This document shows, in pieces, positions 24,101 to 33,696 of a DNA stretch of 64,000 nt. The DNA comes from Mercurialis annua. Lineage: Eukaryota; Streptophyta; Magnoliopsida; Malpighiales; Euphorbiaceae. Where the stretch lies: positions 31,643,879 to 31,707,878 of the forward strand of contig NC_065571.1 in NCBI RefSeq assembly GCF_937616625.2. The letters run 5' to 3'. The notes under the pieces are model-generated. The model was not told the DNA's origin. It saw nothing but the letters and a program-made list of their open reading frames with translations, and ran no database searches. The first letter of the stretch is position 1. The number at the start of each line of letters is the position of its first letter. The position numbers and the translations under genes were made by a program.

Positions 24101-25502
24101 TAGCAGTGTAAGCCAAGAGATTGCAAACATTAGGAAACAAATCCAAGCGTTTCACCTTTTTAGCAATTTAAGCCAAATGTTTACAAACGTTACAATAGAA
24201 ATCCAAGCGTTTCACCTATTTAGAGATTTAAACCGAACGTTTACAAACATTACGAAACAAAACAAAACATTTCACCTTTTTAGCAATTTAAGCCAAACGT
24301 TTACAAACGTTACGAAACAAATCCAAACGTTTCCCCATTTTAGCAATTTAAACCAAACGTTTAAAACATTACGAAACAAATCCAAACATTATACCAAACA
24401 TTTGCAAACGTTACGAAACAAATCCAAACGTTTCACCTTTTTAGCGATTGAAGCTAAACGTTTACAAACGTGACGAAACAAATCAAACGTTTCACCTTTT
24501 TAGCGATTTAAGCCAAACGTTTACAAATGTTACGTAACAAATCCAAACGTTTCACCTTTTTAGCGATTTAAGCCAAACGTTTACAAACGTTACGTAACAA
24601 ATCCAAGTGTTTCACCTTTTTAGCAATTTAAGCCAAACGTTTACAAAAGTTACGAAACAAATCCCAGTGTTTCACCTTTTTAGCAATTAAAGCCAAACGT
24701 TTACAAACGTTACGAAAGAAATCCAGACATTTCATCTTTTTAGCGATTTAAGCCAAACATTTACAAACGGTACGAAACCAATCCAAATGTTTCACGTTTT
24801 CAGCGATTTAAGCCAAACTTTTACAAAAGTTTCACCTTTTTAGCGATTTAAGCCAAACGTTTACAAATGTTATAAAACAAATCCAAACTTTTCACCTTTT
24901 TAGCAATTTAAGCCAAACGTTTACAAGCGTTACGAAACAAATCCAAACGTTTCACCTTTTTAGCACTTTAAGCCAAATGTTACAAAGGTTACGAAACAAA
25001 TCCAAACATTTCACCTTTTTAACGATTTAAACGAAACATTTACAAGCGATATGAAACAAATCCAAACGTTTCACCTTTTTACCGATTTAAGCCAAACGTT
25101 TACAAACGTTACGAAACAAATTCAAACGTTTCACCTTTATAGCGATTTAAGCCAAACGTTTACAAACTTTACGAAACAAATCCAAACGTTTCGCCTTTTT
25201 AGGAATTTAAGCCAAACGTTTACAAGCTTTACGAAACAAATCCAAGCGTTTCACGTTTTTAGCAATTTAAGTCAAACGTTTACAAACGTTCCGAAACAAA
25301 TCCAAGCGTTTCACCTTTTAAGCAATTTAAGCCAAACGTTTACAAACGTTACGAAACAAATCCAAACGTTTCACCTTTTTAGCGATTTAAGTCAAACATT
25401 AACAAACGTTAAGAAACAAATTCAAACGTTTCACCTTTTTAGTAATTTAAGCCAAACATTTACAAACTTTATGAAACAAATCCAAGTGTTTCACCTTTTT
25501 AG
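21175..25502 (-). repeat. Long tandem duplication, copy B (4328 bp)
   Basis: Directly follows copy A in the same orientation with no gap. Differences from copy A include one extra A near 21190, a shortened CAAACGTACC at about 21904, one fewer A near 22850, and a few single substitutions. The right edge is where 25503 (TTATTTAAG) departs from the CGACTTAAG seen at 21175. Confidence 0.93.
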
Positions 25503-27394
25503 TTATTTAAGCCAAACGTTTACAAACGTTACGAAACAAATCCAAGCGTTCCATCTTTTTAGCAATTTAAGTGAAACGTTTACAAACGTTATGAAACAAA
25601 TCCAAACATTTCCCTATTTTAGCGATTTAAGCTAAACGTTTAAAACGTTACGAAACAAATCCAAACATTTCACCTTTTTAGCGATTTATGCTAAACGTTT
25701 ACAAACTTTACGAAACCAATCCAAACGTTTCGCCTTTTTAGCAATTGAAGCCAAACTTTTATAAACATTACGAAACAAAGCCAAACGTTTCACCATTTTG
25801 ATCATTTACACCAAACGTTTACAAACGATACGAAACAAATCCAAGCGTTTCCCTTTTTTAGCAATTTAAGCCAAACGTTTACAAACGTTATGAAACAAAT
25901 CCAAGCGTTTCACCTTTTTAGTAATTTAAGGCAAACCTTTACAAACGTTACGAAACAAATCCAAGCGTTTCACCTTTTTAGGAATATAAGCCAAACGTTT
26001 ACAAACGTTACAAGATAAATCCAAACGTTTCCCATTTTTAGCAATTTAAGCAAAACGTTTACAAACGTTGCGAAACAAAACCAAACGTTTAAAACGTTAC
26101 GAAACAAATCCAAATGTTTCACATTTTTAGCGATTTAAGCAAAGCCTTTACAAATGTTACGAAACAAATCCAAACGTTTCACATTTTTAGCGATTTAAGC
26201 AAAGCCTTTACAAATGTTACGAAACAAATCCAAACGTTTCACATTTTTAGCGATTTAAGCCAAACCATTACAAACGTTACGAAACAAAATCAAGCGTTTC
26301 ACCTGTTTTGCAAATTAAGCCAAACGTTTACAAACGTTACGAAACAAATCGAAGCGTTTCAACTTTTTATCAATTTAAGCCAAACGTTTACAAACGTTCC
26401 GAAAAAAATCCAAGCGTTTCACCTTCTTTGCAATTTAAGCCAATTGTTTACAAATGTTATGAAACAAATCCAAATGTTTCCTTTTTTAGCGATTTAAGCC
26501 AAACGTTTACACTGCTATCTAAGCCAAACGTTTCACCTTTTTAGCTATCTAAGCCAAACGTTTATAAACGCTACGAAACAAATCCAAACGTTTCACCTTT
26601 TTAGCAATTTAAGCCAAACGTTTACAAACGTTACAAAACAAATCCAAAAGTTTCTCCTTTTTAGCAATTTAAGCCAAGAGTTTACAAATGTTACGAAACA
26701 AATCAAAGTGTTTCACCTTTTAAAGTGAAACGTTTACAAATGTTACGAAAATAATCCATACGTTTCACCTTATTAGCGATTTATGCCAAATGTTGATAAA
26801 CGCTACGAAACAAATCCAAATGTTTCACCTTTTTAGCAATTTAAGCCAAACGTTTATGAACATTACGAAACAAACCCAAGAGTTTCTTATTTATAGCAAT
26901 ATAAGCCAAGAGATTACAAACATTAGGAAACAAATCCAAGCATTTCCCCTTTTTAGCAATTTAAGCCAAACGTTTACAAACGTTACAAAAGAAATCCAAA
27001 TTTTTCACCTTCTTAGAGATTTAGGCCGAACGTTTACAAACATTACGAAACTGTAATACCCCAAAATATTTTACGATAATTAAGTCGTGCCACGTGTTGA
27101 GATTTTCGATAAATTAAATTAAGAAGAATTTAATTTAATTATATCGAGAATTTAGAATGAATTTTAATAAGTCAATTAGCGGGATTTGAGGGTATAACTT
27201 AGAAAATTAATATAAAATAAAATATAAATTCCGTAATGATAATTATTTCGCCAAAGTCCGCGAAATAATATATATTATTAGTGGTAAAAGTTTCGAGTCG
27301 ATCGGAGACTGTTAAAAATTTGGACGCGGATTGGTTTTTGGCTAAATTGTAACTTTTGAAAAGTTTGAAGGACCAAAGTGTAATTTAGCCATTC

Positions 27395-27403
27395 CTATAT
27401 AAG
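27395..27403 (+). promoter_or_regulatory. TATA box of the Gypsy-2 LTR
   Basis: CTATATAAG in the 5' LTR; the 3' LTR has CTCTATAAG at about 33871-33879. It lies about 345 bp inside the LTR, a plausible U3/R border. Confidence 0.6.
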
Positions 27404-27736
27404 AAATGAGAGGAGAAGAGAATGATCCAGAAGCCTTCATCATCTATTTCTTTCATTCTCTTCATCGATCGATTACGATTTCGCCGCACGATCTCGTTTC
27501 TCGTCCGTTTTCGACGTTCTATAACTCCAAACGATCGTACTTCAACGGGTAATCACGGTAAGCTCGACGTTTTATCGTTTAAACGAATATATTTTGAGTT
27601 ATATCGAGTTAAAATTTTAGGCCACGAAACGTATATATCGTTTTAATTGATATTAGGATTAAATTATAGCGTTTTGAAGCTAGAATAGGCGTTTGGGATG
27701 GTTAGGAGCGTTTTTACGTATGTAGCAGGTCGGAAA

Positions 27737-27871
27737 CCCCGGAAATCGATTCCGGGGGATCGTGCACGACATCATGCACGTATGGTGCACGAACGTGCAC
27801 CAATACATGGTGCACGAACGTGCACCACCGAGGTGCACGATCGTGCACCCCCCCTGCACGAACGTGCACCC
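27737..27871 (+). repeat. GC-rich hairpin and GTGCAC palindrome cluster in the LTR
   Basis: After the CCCCGGAA/TTCCGGGG hairpin there are four palindromes: GGTGCACGAACGTGCACC at 27784 and 27809, GGTGCACGATCGTGCACC at 27832, and a one-arm-short CTGCACGAACGTGCACC at 27854, at 22-25 bp spacing. Less perfect relatives precede them. The 3' LTR keeps a similar set at about 34268-34350. If the TATA box at 27395 is used, the cluster lies in the transcribed leader and could fold into serial hairpins. Confidence 0.85.
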
Positions 27872-28246
27872 CCAACCCTCACACCCTGATTTTCAGTTGT
27901 TCAATGCCCGTTGTATACGCGTGTCGAGGTTGGAAATCGATTGATTGTCAATGTTAAACGGGAGTCGAATTAGAAAAGAAATACGATCCGTAAACGAGTT
28001 AGATATCGTTTAACGGGATATGCGTGAAAAGCACGACGGTTAATGAGAGTTTAGGGTGTCGAGTCTCGAGTCTAAAATTAATTTTAGATCCGATGAGGCA
28101 AGAAGCAGCTGGACCACTAGTTTGGGAAGCTTGATGTTACAAAACCCCGACGTATTTTTGGATAAGCGTTTTCTGTGAGTTTATACGATTTGCTTTTAAA
28201 GTATTTATCGAAGCAATTATTTTATATTTCTTATTATTTGAACTGC

Positions 28247-28623
28247 GGCACCGTTTGGATTGAGGGTTTTTAAAATCCATGGATTTTAATAAAATCGATG
28301 GATTTTAAATCAATGGAATTTAAATCCATAGATTTTAAAATTCCATCGTTTGGATTGAAAATAAAATCAATGGTTTTTAACATTATTTATGGAAAAAAAT
28401 AAATAGTATAACAATCCATCATTCATAAAAAATGGTGGATTTGGACTTTCCCACCTAGTAGGTGGGAAATAAAAACCCTCAAAAATGATGGATTGTAGAA
28501 AATGAGGGAATCTATAAATCCATGGATTCTATTAAATTTTTTTTGAGGCAAACGATGGATTTTGTCCAAATCCATTGATTGTTTAAAATCCATCGTTTAA
28601 AATCCATCAATCCAAACGGTGCC
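28247..28623 (+). mobile_element. MITE inserted in the Gypsy-2 5' LTR (possibly PIF/Harbinger type)
   Basis: A 377-bp segment bounded by perfect 16-bp inverted repeats, GGCACCGTTTGGATTG and CAATCCAAACGGTGCC, flanked by TGC on both sides (28244-28246 and 28624-28626). The 3' LTR lacks it and reads TTGAACAACATG there. The interior is full of self-complementary ATCCATGGATTT and TTTAAAATCCAT motifs and codes for nothing. A 3-bp target duplication and a G-rich TIR with GTTTGG suggest a Tourist-like PIF/Harbinger MITE, but TGC is not the usual TWA target, so the superfamily is uncertain. Confidence 0.85.
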
Positions 28624-29457
28624 TGCATGTTTTATATGCGAAACTTTTATATGAATTGCGCATACGCTTGATTTTAAACAAGTATCGATCCGATGGAACG
28701 TGCTACCTATTGAGCGGCAATAGGACTGTGCGATCACCAGTTTTGATTTGATGCAGCTATGAGCTAATTATGATTATGAAATTTGAGATTTGAGGTATAG
28801 TTTGATACGAGCGAATACTCGGCTACGGTGTAGCCTGGAGTCTCCGTATCTAGTGGGTTGGACCCATCAGTGAGTTGGACTCACAATTTGTCATTAATGA
28901 TTGGGTTACTTGATCGATAATTAGTATGTTTGAGGACTAAGGTTTCAGTCGGATCTCGTACTTGGCTGCATATGATTGAATATCGTTTTATGTTTTATTT
29001 GGATACTTATTAGTAAATGTATGAACTCACTCAGTATATCCCAATATACTGACCCCTCACAGATTTCCTTTCAGGATAAAGATGCTTCGAAGCAACGGAC
29101 TTCTATCCTACTTCTAGAAGTCTGTATTTTTGAGTATGTAAAGAAACAATACTTTACTCTTAGAGCTGCAGTAGATAAGTATTTTGCAAGTCAGCTTGTA
29201 ATATATGGTTTTCTGTAAATATAACTTTAATGTTTTAAAGTTAAAAATGTTTTACGCTTACTGCGTTATAATGTTTGAGATTGCCAGAGGATATGTATGC
29301 CTGGCATGTGTTTAGCATGACACGCGTTGTTGTCTGACATGCATGGCGTATATGATTCGTGAAAAATTATTTTACGTTTTTAGGCTTGCTACGGGTTTTG
29401 GAGTAACCACTCCCATTCCCTAGCGCCGGTCTCGGCCCATGAGATTGGGTCGTGACA

Positions 29458-29729
29458 ATGTTGGTATCAGAGAATGGTCCAGATACCATTGCTTATTTAG
29501 TAAAGTGTTATATGATTAAGATTTTCCTAGGAATTCTACTGCAGCACATAGGACTTGAGTCTTGGCTTTGTTACGTATTCATTTGATTTTCAAACTTTCA
29601 GCTTTCCCTCTAGGATGTGAGTCTGTCCTACGTGTGTGTTCGCATGTGTTGAGATGCGCGTTTAATACGATATGCGTTTGTGATGATATGCGATTATATG
29701 GCTAAGTAACGCTGTTTGTCTTGGTCAGG
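29458..29729 (+). promoter_or_regulatory. Gypsy-2 primer binding site and leader
   Basis: Four bases after the LTR, TGGTATCAGAG (29462-29472) matches the complement of the 3' end of initiator methionine tRNA. The rest of the leader, up to the gag ATG, resembles the region after the LTR at 54741 (both keep CTTTCAGC/CCTTCAGC and a GTCTGTCCT box). Confidence 0.85.
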
Positions 29730-30662
29730 ATGTCTGACCAAAGACAAGAAGAAGAGCGAGCTGCCGCTGCAGCACGAAACGTTATAGAAGGGGCGCATGA
29801 CGTCCATCCAGAAGCTCAAGATGAGTCTTTTGTTCACGGAGGAGGTGGTGGCCAAGAGGCCCAAGCGCAGGCTCCTGGAGTGCAAGCGCAAGCCCAGCAA
29901 CCTAATGTTGTGGGTTTTTATCTGAACAAGTTTCTTATTGGAATCGCGGCCATGCAAGCTAACCAGGCTGAGGTGCAGAATATGCATCGTGAACAGCTAC
30001 AGCAGCAACAGTTACGCAATGTTGCTTTTACTGACCGAGATATCGTCCTGTCTTATATGCGCCTCAAGCCAACTAAGTTTGACGGCTCAGGCGATGCTTT
30101 AGTTTTTCTCGAAGAAGTAGAACGTAACGCTCGACGTCTGCAAGCTAACGAGAGACAGACCATCATTATGGTGGAAATGTCAATGAAAGGACTTGCGAAA
30201 GATTGGTTTCAACAGCACAACCAGCCAACCATGGATACTATTTCCTGGGCTGAATTTGCAAATCACTTTAGAGAATATTTCTTACCATATGCAGTGACGG
30301 AGAGTTATCGTAGTCAGTGGCTGACCTTGAGTAGAGGCAATCGGTCTGTGCAAGAGTTTATAACAGAGTTTACCAGAGTGAGTAGGTTTGCACCAGACCT
30401 GACTGCAGACCTAGCCAGGGTGAACTCGAGGTTTGTAGAGGGTCTAGGAGCTGAATTTGTGAGTCTGACGTCTGATATTGGAAGAACCCTAGTGCAGTTG
30501 ATCGATAGCGCTAGGCAAATGGAAGTTTCTCTGATCCGTTTTGGGAAGATTCCCGATCCTTCCAATGTTGCGCCTGTCAGGAGTGATGTGTTCCGCAGCG
30601 TACAAATCTCACCTACCCAATCATACGTTAGGAGTTATTCTCAACCCCCATCACGTCAGTAG
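29730..30662 (+). pseudogene. gag: Gypsy-2 gag, N-terminal part
   Basis: Starts at ATG 29730 (MSDQRQEEERAAAAARNV). The first roughly 90 residues are rich in Glu, Ala, Gln and Gly. The capsid-type retrotransposon gag domain follows, with LKPTKFDGSGDALVFLEEVE, KDWFQQHNQPTMDTISWAEF and GNRSVQEFITEFTRVSRFAP, a pattern typical of plant Ty3/gypsy gag. A TAG at 30660-30662 stops it; the same frame continues at once into the zinc-knuckle part, so this is a nonsense mutation, probably from CAG. Gag would form the virus-like particle in the cytoplasm. Confidence 0.9.
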
Positions 30663-31766
30663 AGAAATAAGAAAGCTCGGTATGGAACTAGAGTGAGTAC
30701 TTCAGGCACTGAATTTAGTGCCAGATCTATGAGTGATATGGGAGGCGGAGTTCCCATATGTCTGAACTGTAATAGGAGACACTACGGCGCATGTTACCTT
30801 GCTAGTGGAGCATTTTTTAACTGTGGTCAACGGGGCCATTTTGCTAGAGATTTTCCGAGGCAGATGCCCCAGGGCTCGATGACTACTGTGATGCAACCTT
30901 CTTATCATCAGCAGAGAAATGCACATCAAACAGCGTCAGGATATGATCAAACAGGAAGTACCTTCACTGGTCAGAGAGGCCGTGGTTATGCAAATCGAGG
31001 AGGAAGGAACGGCGGAGGTCGTGGTACTGGCCAGACTTCGCAGGCTGGCGGGAGTCAGGCGAGGGTCTTTGCACTGAATCCTCAGGAGGCTCAGGCTTCC
31101 AATGTTATGGTGGAAGGTACCTTTCTTATCGCTTCTCAAGACGCACTAATTTTATTTGATCCGGGCACTACGCATTCATTTGTTTCGCCTAGCTTCGCTA
31201 GTAAGTTAGGAGTGCAACCAGCGTATCTTAGGAATCCTTTGTCCGTAGCTACTCCAGTCGGTGAGAGTGTGGAAGTTAGTATCGTTTATCCGTCTTGTCC
31301 TGTCAAAGTTCAAGGGCGAGACTTATTAGTGGACTTGATTTTACTCGAGGTATTAGCTTTTAACGTCATACTAGGAATGGATTGGCTAGCTCAGCACTAC
31401 GCCAATGTGGATTGCCGGAAGAAGACGGTAACGTTTAGCAAGCCTGGAATTGAACCAGTTTCAATTCAGGGTGATAAGACAGAATCTCATGCGAGTATCG
31501 TTTCAGCTATTAAAGCTTGTCGTATGTTGAAGAAGGGATGTCAAGGAATCTTAGCGATAGTACGAGACGTGGAGAAGAAAACTGTAAACTTAAGTGACGT
31601 ACCAGTGGTGTCAGAATATCCGGATGTTTTTCCAGAGGAATTACCTGGATTACCCCCAGATCGTGAAATTGAGTTTTGTATCGAATTGGCTCCTGAACGA
31701 AGCCGATATCGATACCTCCTTATCGAATGGCGCCAGCAGAGCTCAAAGAACTTAAGAATCAGCTAG
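30663..31766 (+). pseudogene. gag-pol: Gypsy-2 gag C-terminus and protease (frameshifted end)
   Basis: Same frame as the gag N-terminus. The CCHC knuckle has lost its first and last cysteines: the box reads GAFFNCGQRGHFARDFPR, with Phe at 30813 and 30852. A Gly/Arg-rich linker follows, then the protease site LFDPGTTHSFVS (Asp at 31158; Pro where Ser or Thr is usual) and [12 protein letters not shown]. The frame reaches [19 protein letters not shown] and then loses register at about 31694, where one base is missing relative to Gypsy-1; the true RT start continues in another frame. The last 20 or so residues before the stop at 31764 are out of frame. Confidence 0.87.
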
Positions 31767-31984
31767 AAGAATTGTTTGATCGCGGTTTCATCAGACCGAG
31801 TGTATCCCCGTGGGGTGCACTAGTGCTATTCGTGAAAAAGAAGGATGGTTCGCTTCGACTTTGTATCGATTATCGACAGTTGAACAAGGTGACGATCAAG
31901 AACAAGTATCCGTTACCTAGAATCGACGATTTATTCGACCAGTTACAAGGAGCGAAGTATTTCTCTAAGATCGATTTGAGATAA
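31695..31984 (+). pseudogene. pol: Gypsy-2 reverse transcriptase, first part
   Basis: After the frameshift, the frame reads [55 protein letters not shown] and SKIDLR, the RT fingers and the first catalytic region. A TAA at 31982-31984 falls where Gypsy-1 has Ser in DLRSGYHQL, so it is a nonsense change. The segment 31985-32067 continues in frame ([23 protein letters not shown]) until a second one-base deletion at about 32053. Confidence 0.88.
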
Positions 31985-32067
31985 GGCTATCATCAGCTAA
32001 AGATTCGCGACAAGGATATTCAAAAGACTGCATTTCGAACTCGATACGGACATACAAATTTCTCGTT

Positions 32068-32847
32068 ATGTCATTCGGACTGACGAATGCGCCAGCAGGC
32101 TTCATGGATATGATGAATAGAATATTCAAACCGTACTTAGATCGGTTCGTGATTGTGTTTATCGACGACATTTTGATTTATTCTCGTTCAGAAGAAGAGC
32201 ACGCACATCATCTGCGGATAGTACTACAGACACTAAGAGAGCATCAGCTTTACGCCAAATTCTCTAAATGTGAATTTTGGCTAACGGAAGTGGCTTTCTT
32301 GGGTCATGTGGTATCACAAAGCGGCATCAAGGTTGACCCAAAGAAGATCAAAGCTGTATTAGAATGGAAACGTACTGAATCAGTTACGGAAGTTCGAAGT
32401 TTCCTCGGCTTGGCAGGGTACTACAGACGATTCGTACAAGATTTTTCAAAGATCGTTGTACCATTGACAAAATTAACTCAGAAGAACGCGAAATTCAACT
32501 GGACGGAGCAATGTGAGCTCAGTTTTCTGAAACTGAAAGAGTGTCTAATGACAGCACCAGTCTTAGCCCTACCAGAAGGAACTGAAGGATTTACAGTTTA
32601 CTCTGATGCGTCAAGAGTTGGACTAGGATGCGTCCTTATGCAACACGGTAGAGTGATTGCATACGCTTCGCGACAGCTTAAGAAGCACGAAACAAATTAT
32701 CCGACGCATGATATGGAGTTAGCGGCAGTGATTTTTGCGCTAAAGATTTGGAGACATTATTTATACGGCGCCACCTGCGAGATCTTTACAGATCATAAAA
32801 GCTTGAAGTACATTTTCGATCAACGAGAGTTGAACCTCAGACAGTGA
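32068..32847 (+). pseudogene. pol: Gypsy-2 reverse transcriptase active site and RNase H
   Basis: Opens with [20 protein letters not shown] and carries the RT active site FIDDILIYS (Asp-Asp at 32164-32169), the [15 protein letters not shown] connection and [12 protein letters not shown]. RNase H then shows [27 protein letters not shown] and [13 protein letters not shown], so the Asp lost in Gypsy-1 is kept here. TGA at 32845-32847 replaces the Arg codon of [17 protein letters not shown] to TGA is the simplest cause. Confidence 0.9.
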
Positions 32848-33696
32848 AGGTGGATGGAGTTACTAAAAGACTACGATTGTACGATATAATACCATCCAAG
32901 CAAGGCCAACGTAGTGGCGGATGCCTTAAGCAGGAAGTCGACAGGAAGTCTCCCGCATGTTGGAACGACATGGCGGAGACCATTAATTAACGAGATTCAT
33001 GCGATGTTTAGCCAAGGAGTGGAGTTCGAGATTTCATCTCTCGGAAACCTAATAGCCCAGTTAACGATACGATCGACGTTAATAGATCGAATTAAAGAGT
33101 TGCAAGCGGATGACCCTCAGTTAAAGTATCTAATTGAGGAAATACAACAAGGAAAAAGTCAAGATTTCAGTATCGTCAACGGAATACTGAAGTATGGCAA
33201 TCGAATGTGTGTACCAGACATTGAAGACTTCAGACAGAAGATCATGGAAGAGACTCATGGGACGATTTATAGTGTTCATCCAGGTTCCACGAAGATGTAT
33301 CACGACATCAAGACGACGTATTGGTGGAGCGGAATGAAGAAGGACATCGCGGAGTTTGTGGCTAAATGCCCGACTTGTCAGCAAGTCAAATTGGAACATC
33401 AGCGGCCTTACAGATTTCTTCAACCGTTACCCATTCCGGAGTGGAAGTGGGAGCAAATCACGATGGATTTCGTAGTCGGATTGCCCAAGACGCAAAAAGG
33501 TTTTGATTCTATTGGGGTAATCGTGGATCGTTTGACGAAGTCAGCACACTTTATACCGATCAAGACGACGTATTCTGCAGCAAGGTTAGCTCAGGAGTAC
33601 ATTGATAAGATCGTGAGTCTACACGGAGTCCCCGTGTCAATCGTTTCAGACAGAGGTTTTGTATTTACCTGTAACTTTTGGAAGAGCCTAAACCCT
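32848..33696 (+). pseudogene. pol: Gypsy-2 RNase H end and truncated integrase
   Basis: Continues the RT frame. A TAA at 32887-32889 interrupts the CTIQYHPGK motif (again a likely Gln-to-stop change), followed by [11 protein letters not shown], the end of RNase H. The integrase zinc domain ([17 protein letters not shown]...KCPTCQQ), the first catalytic Asp (MDFVVGLP) and the second (VSDRGF) are present. Coding similarity stops after FWKSL at about 33690, before the catalytic Glu; the next bases are LTR sequence. Integrase C-terminus and chromodomain are gone. Confidence 0.9.

Larger units (their letters stand above)
16154..27051 (-). repeat. 60-bp satellite array, block 4 (inverted)
   Basis: About 180 monomers in the inverted orientation. 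Each reads as six decamers: the first, second and fourth have the form NNAAACGTTN, the third is CGAAACAAAT, the fifth CACCTTTTTA, the sixth GCGATTTAAG. Most of the block (16844-25502) is two near-identical long tandem copies; 25503-27051 is a third, more diverged partial copy, cut by Gypsy-2. Confidence 0.97.
27052..29457 (+). repeat. Gypsy-2 5' LTR
   Basis: A 2406-bp LTR, TGTAATACCCC to GGGTCGTGACA, including a 377-bp MITE not present in the 3' LTR. A TATA-like CTATATAAG is at 27395-27403. A perfect hairpin (CCCCGGAA, five-base loop, TTCCGGGG) at 27737-27757 precedes a cluster of GTGCAC palindromes. The right end shares GGCTTGCTACGGGTTTTGG and TCCCTAGCGCCGGTC-like sequence with the other gypsy LTRs here. 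An 80-codon frame at 28976-29218 recurs, shortened, in the 3' LTR; I regard it as chance. Confidence 0.93.

Noticed and set aside
16692..26544. Many frames of 80-220 codons encoding 20-residue repeats, as a possible repeat-protein family
   Set aside because: They are by-products of a 60-bp period; similar frames appear on the other strand, and starts and stops vary with random monomer changes.
28976..29218. 80-codon frame in the Gypsy-2 5' LTR, also at 35116-35313
   Set aside because: It lies in the LTR, has no recognised domain, and is shared only because the LTRs are copies of each other.
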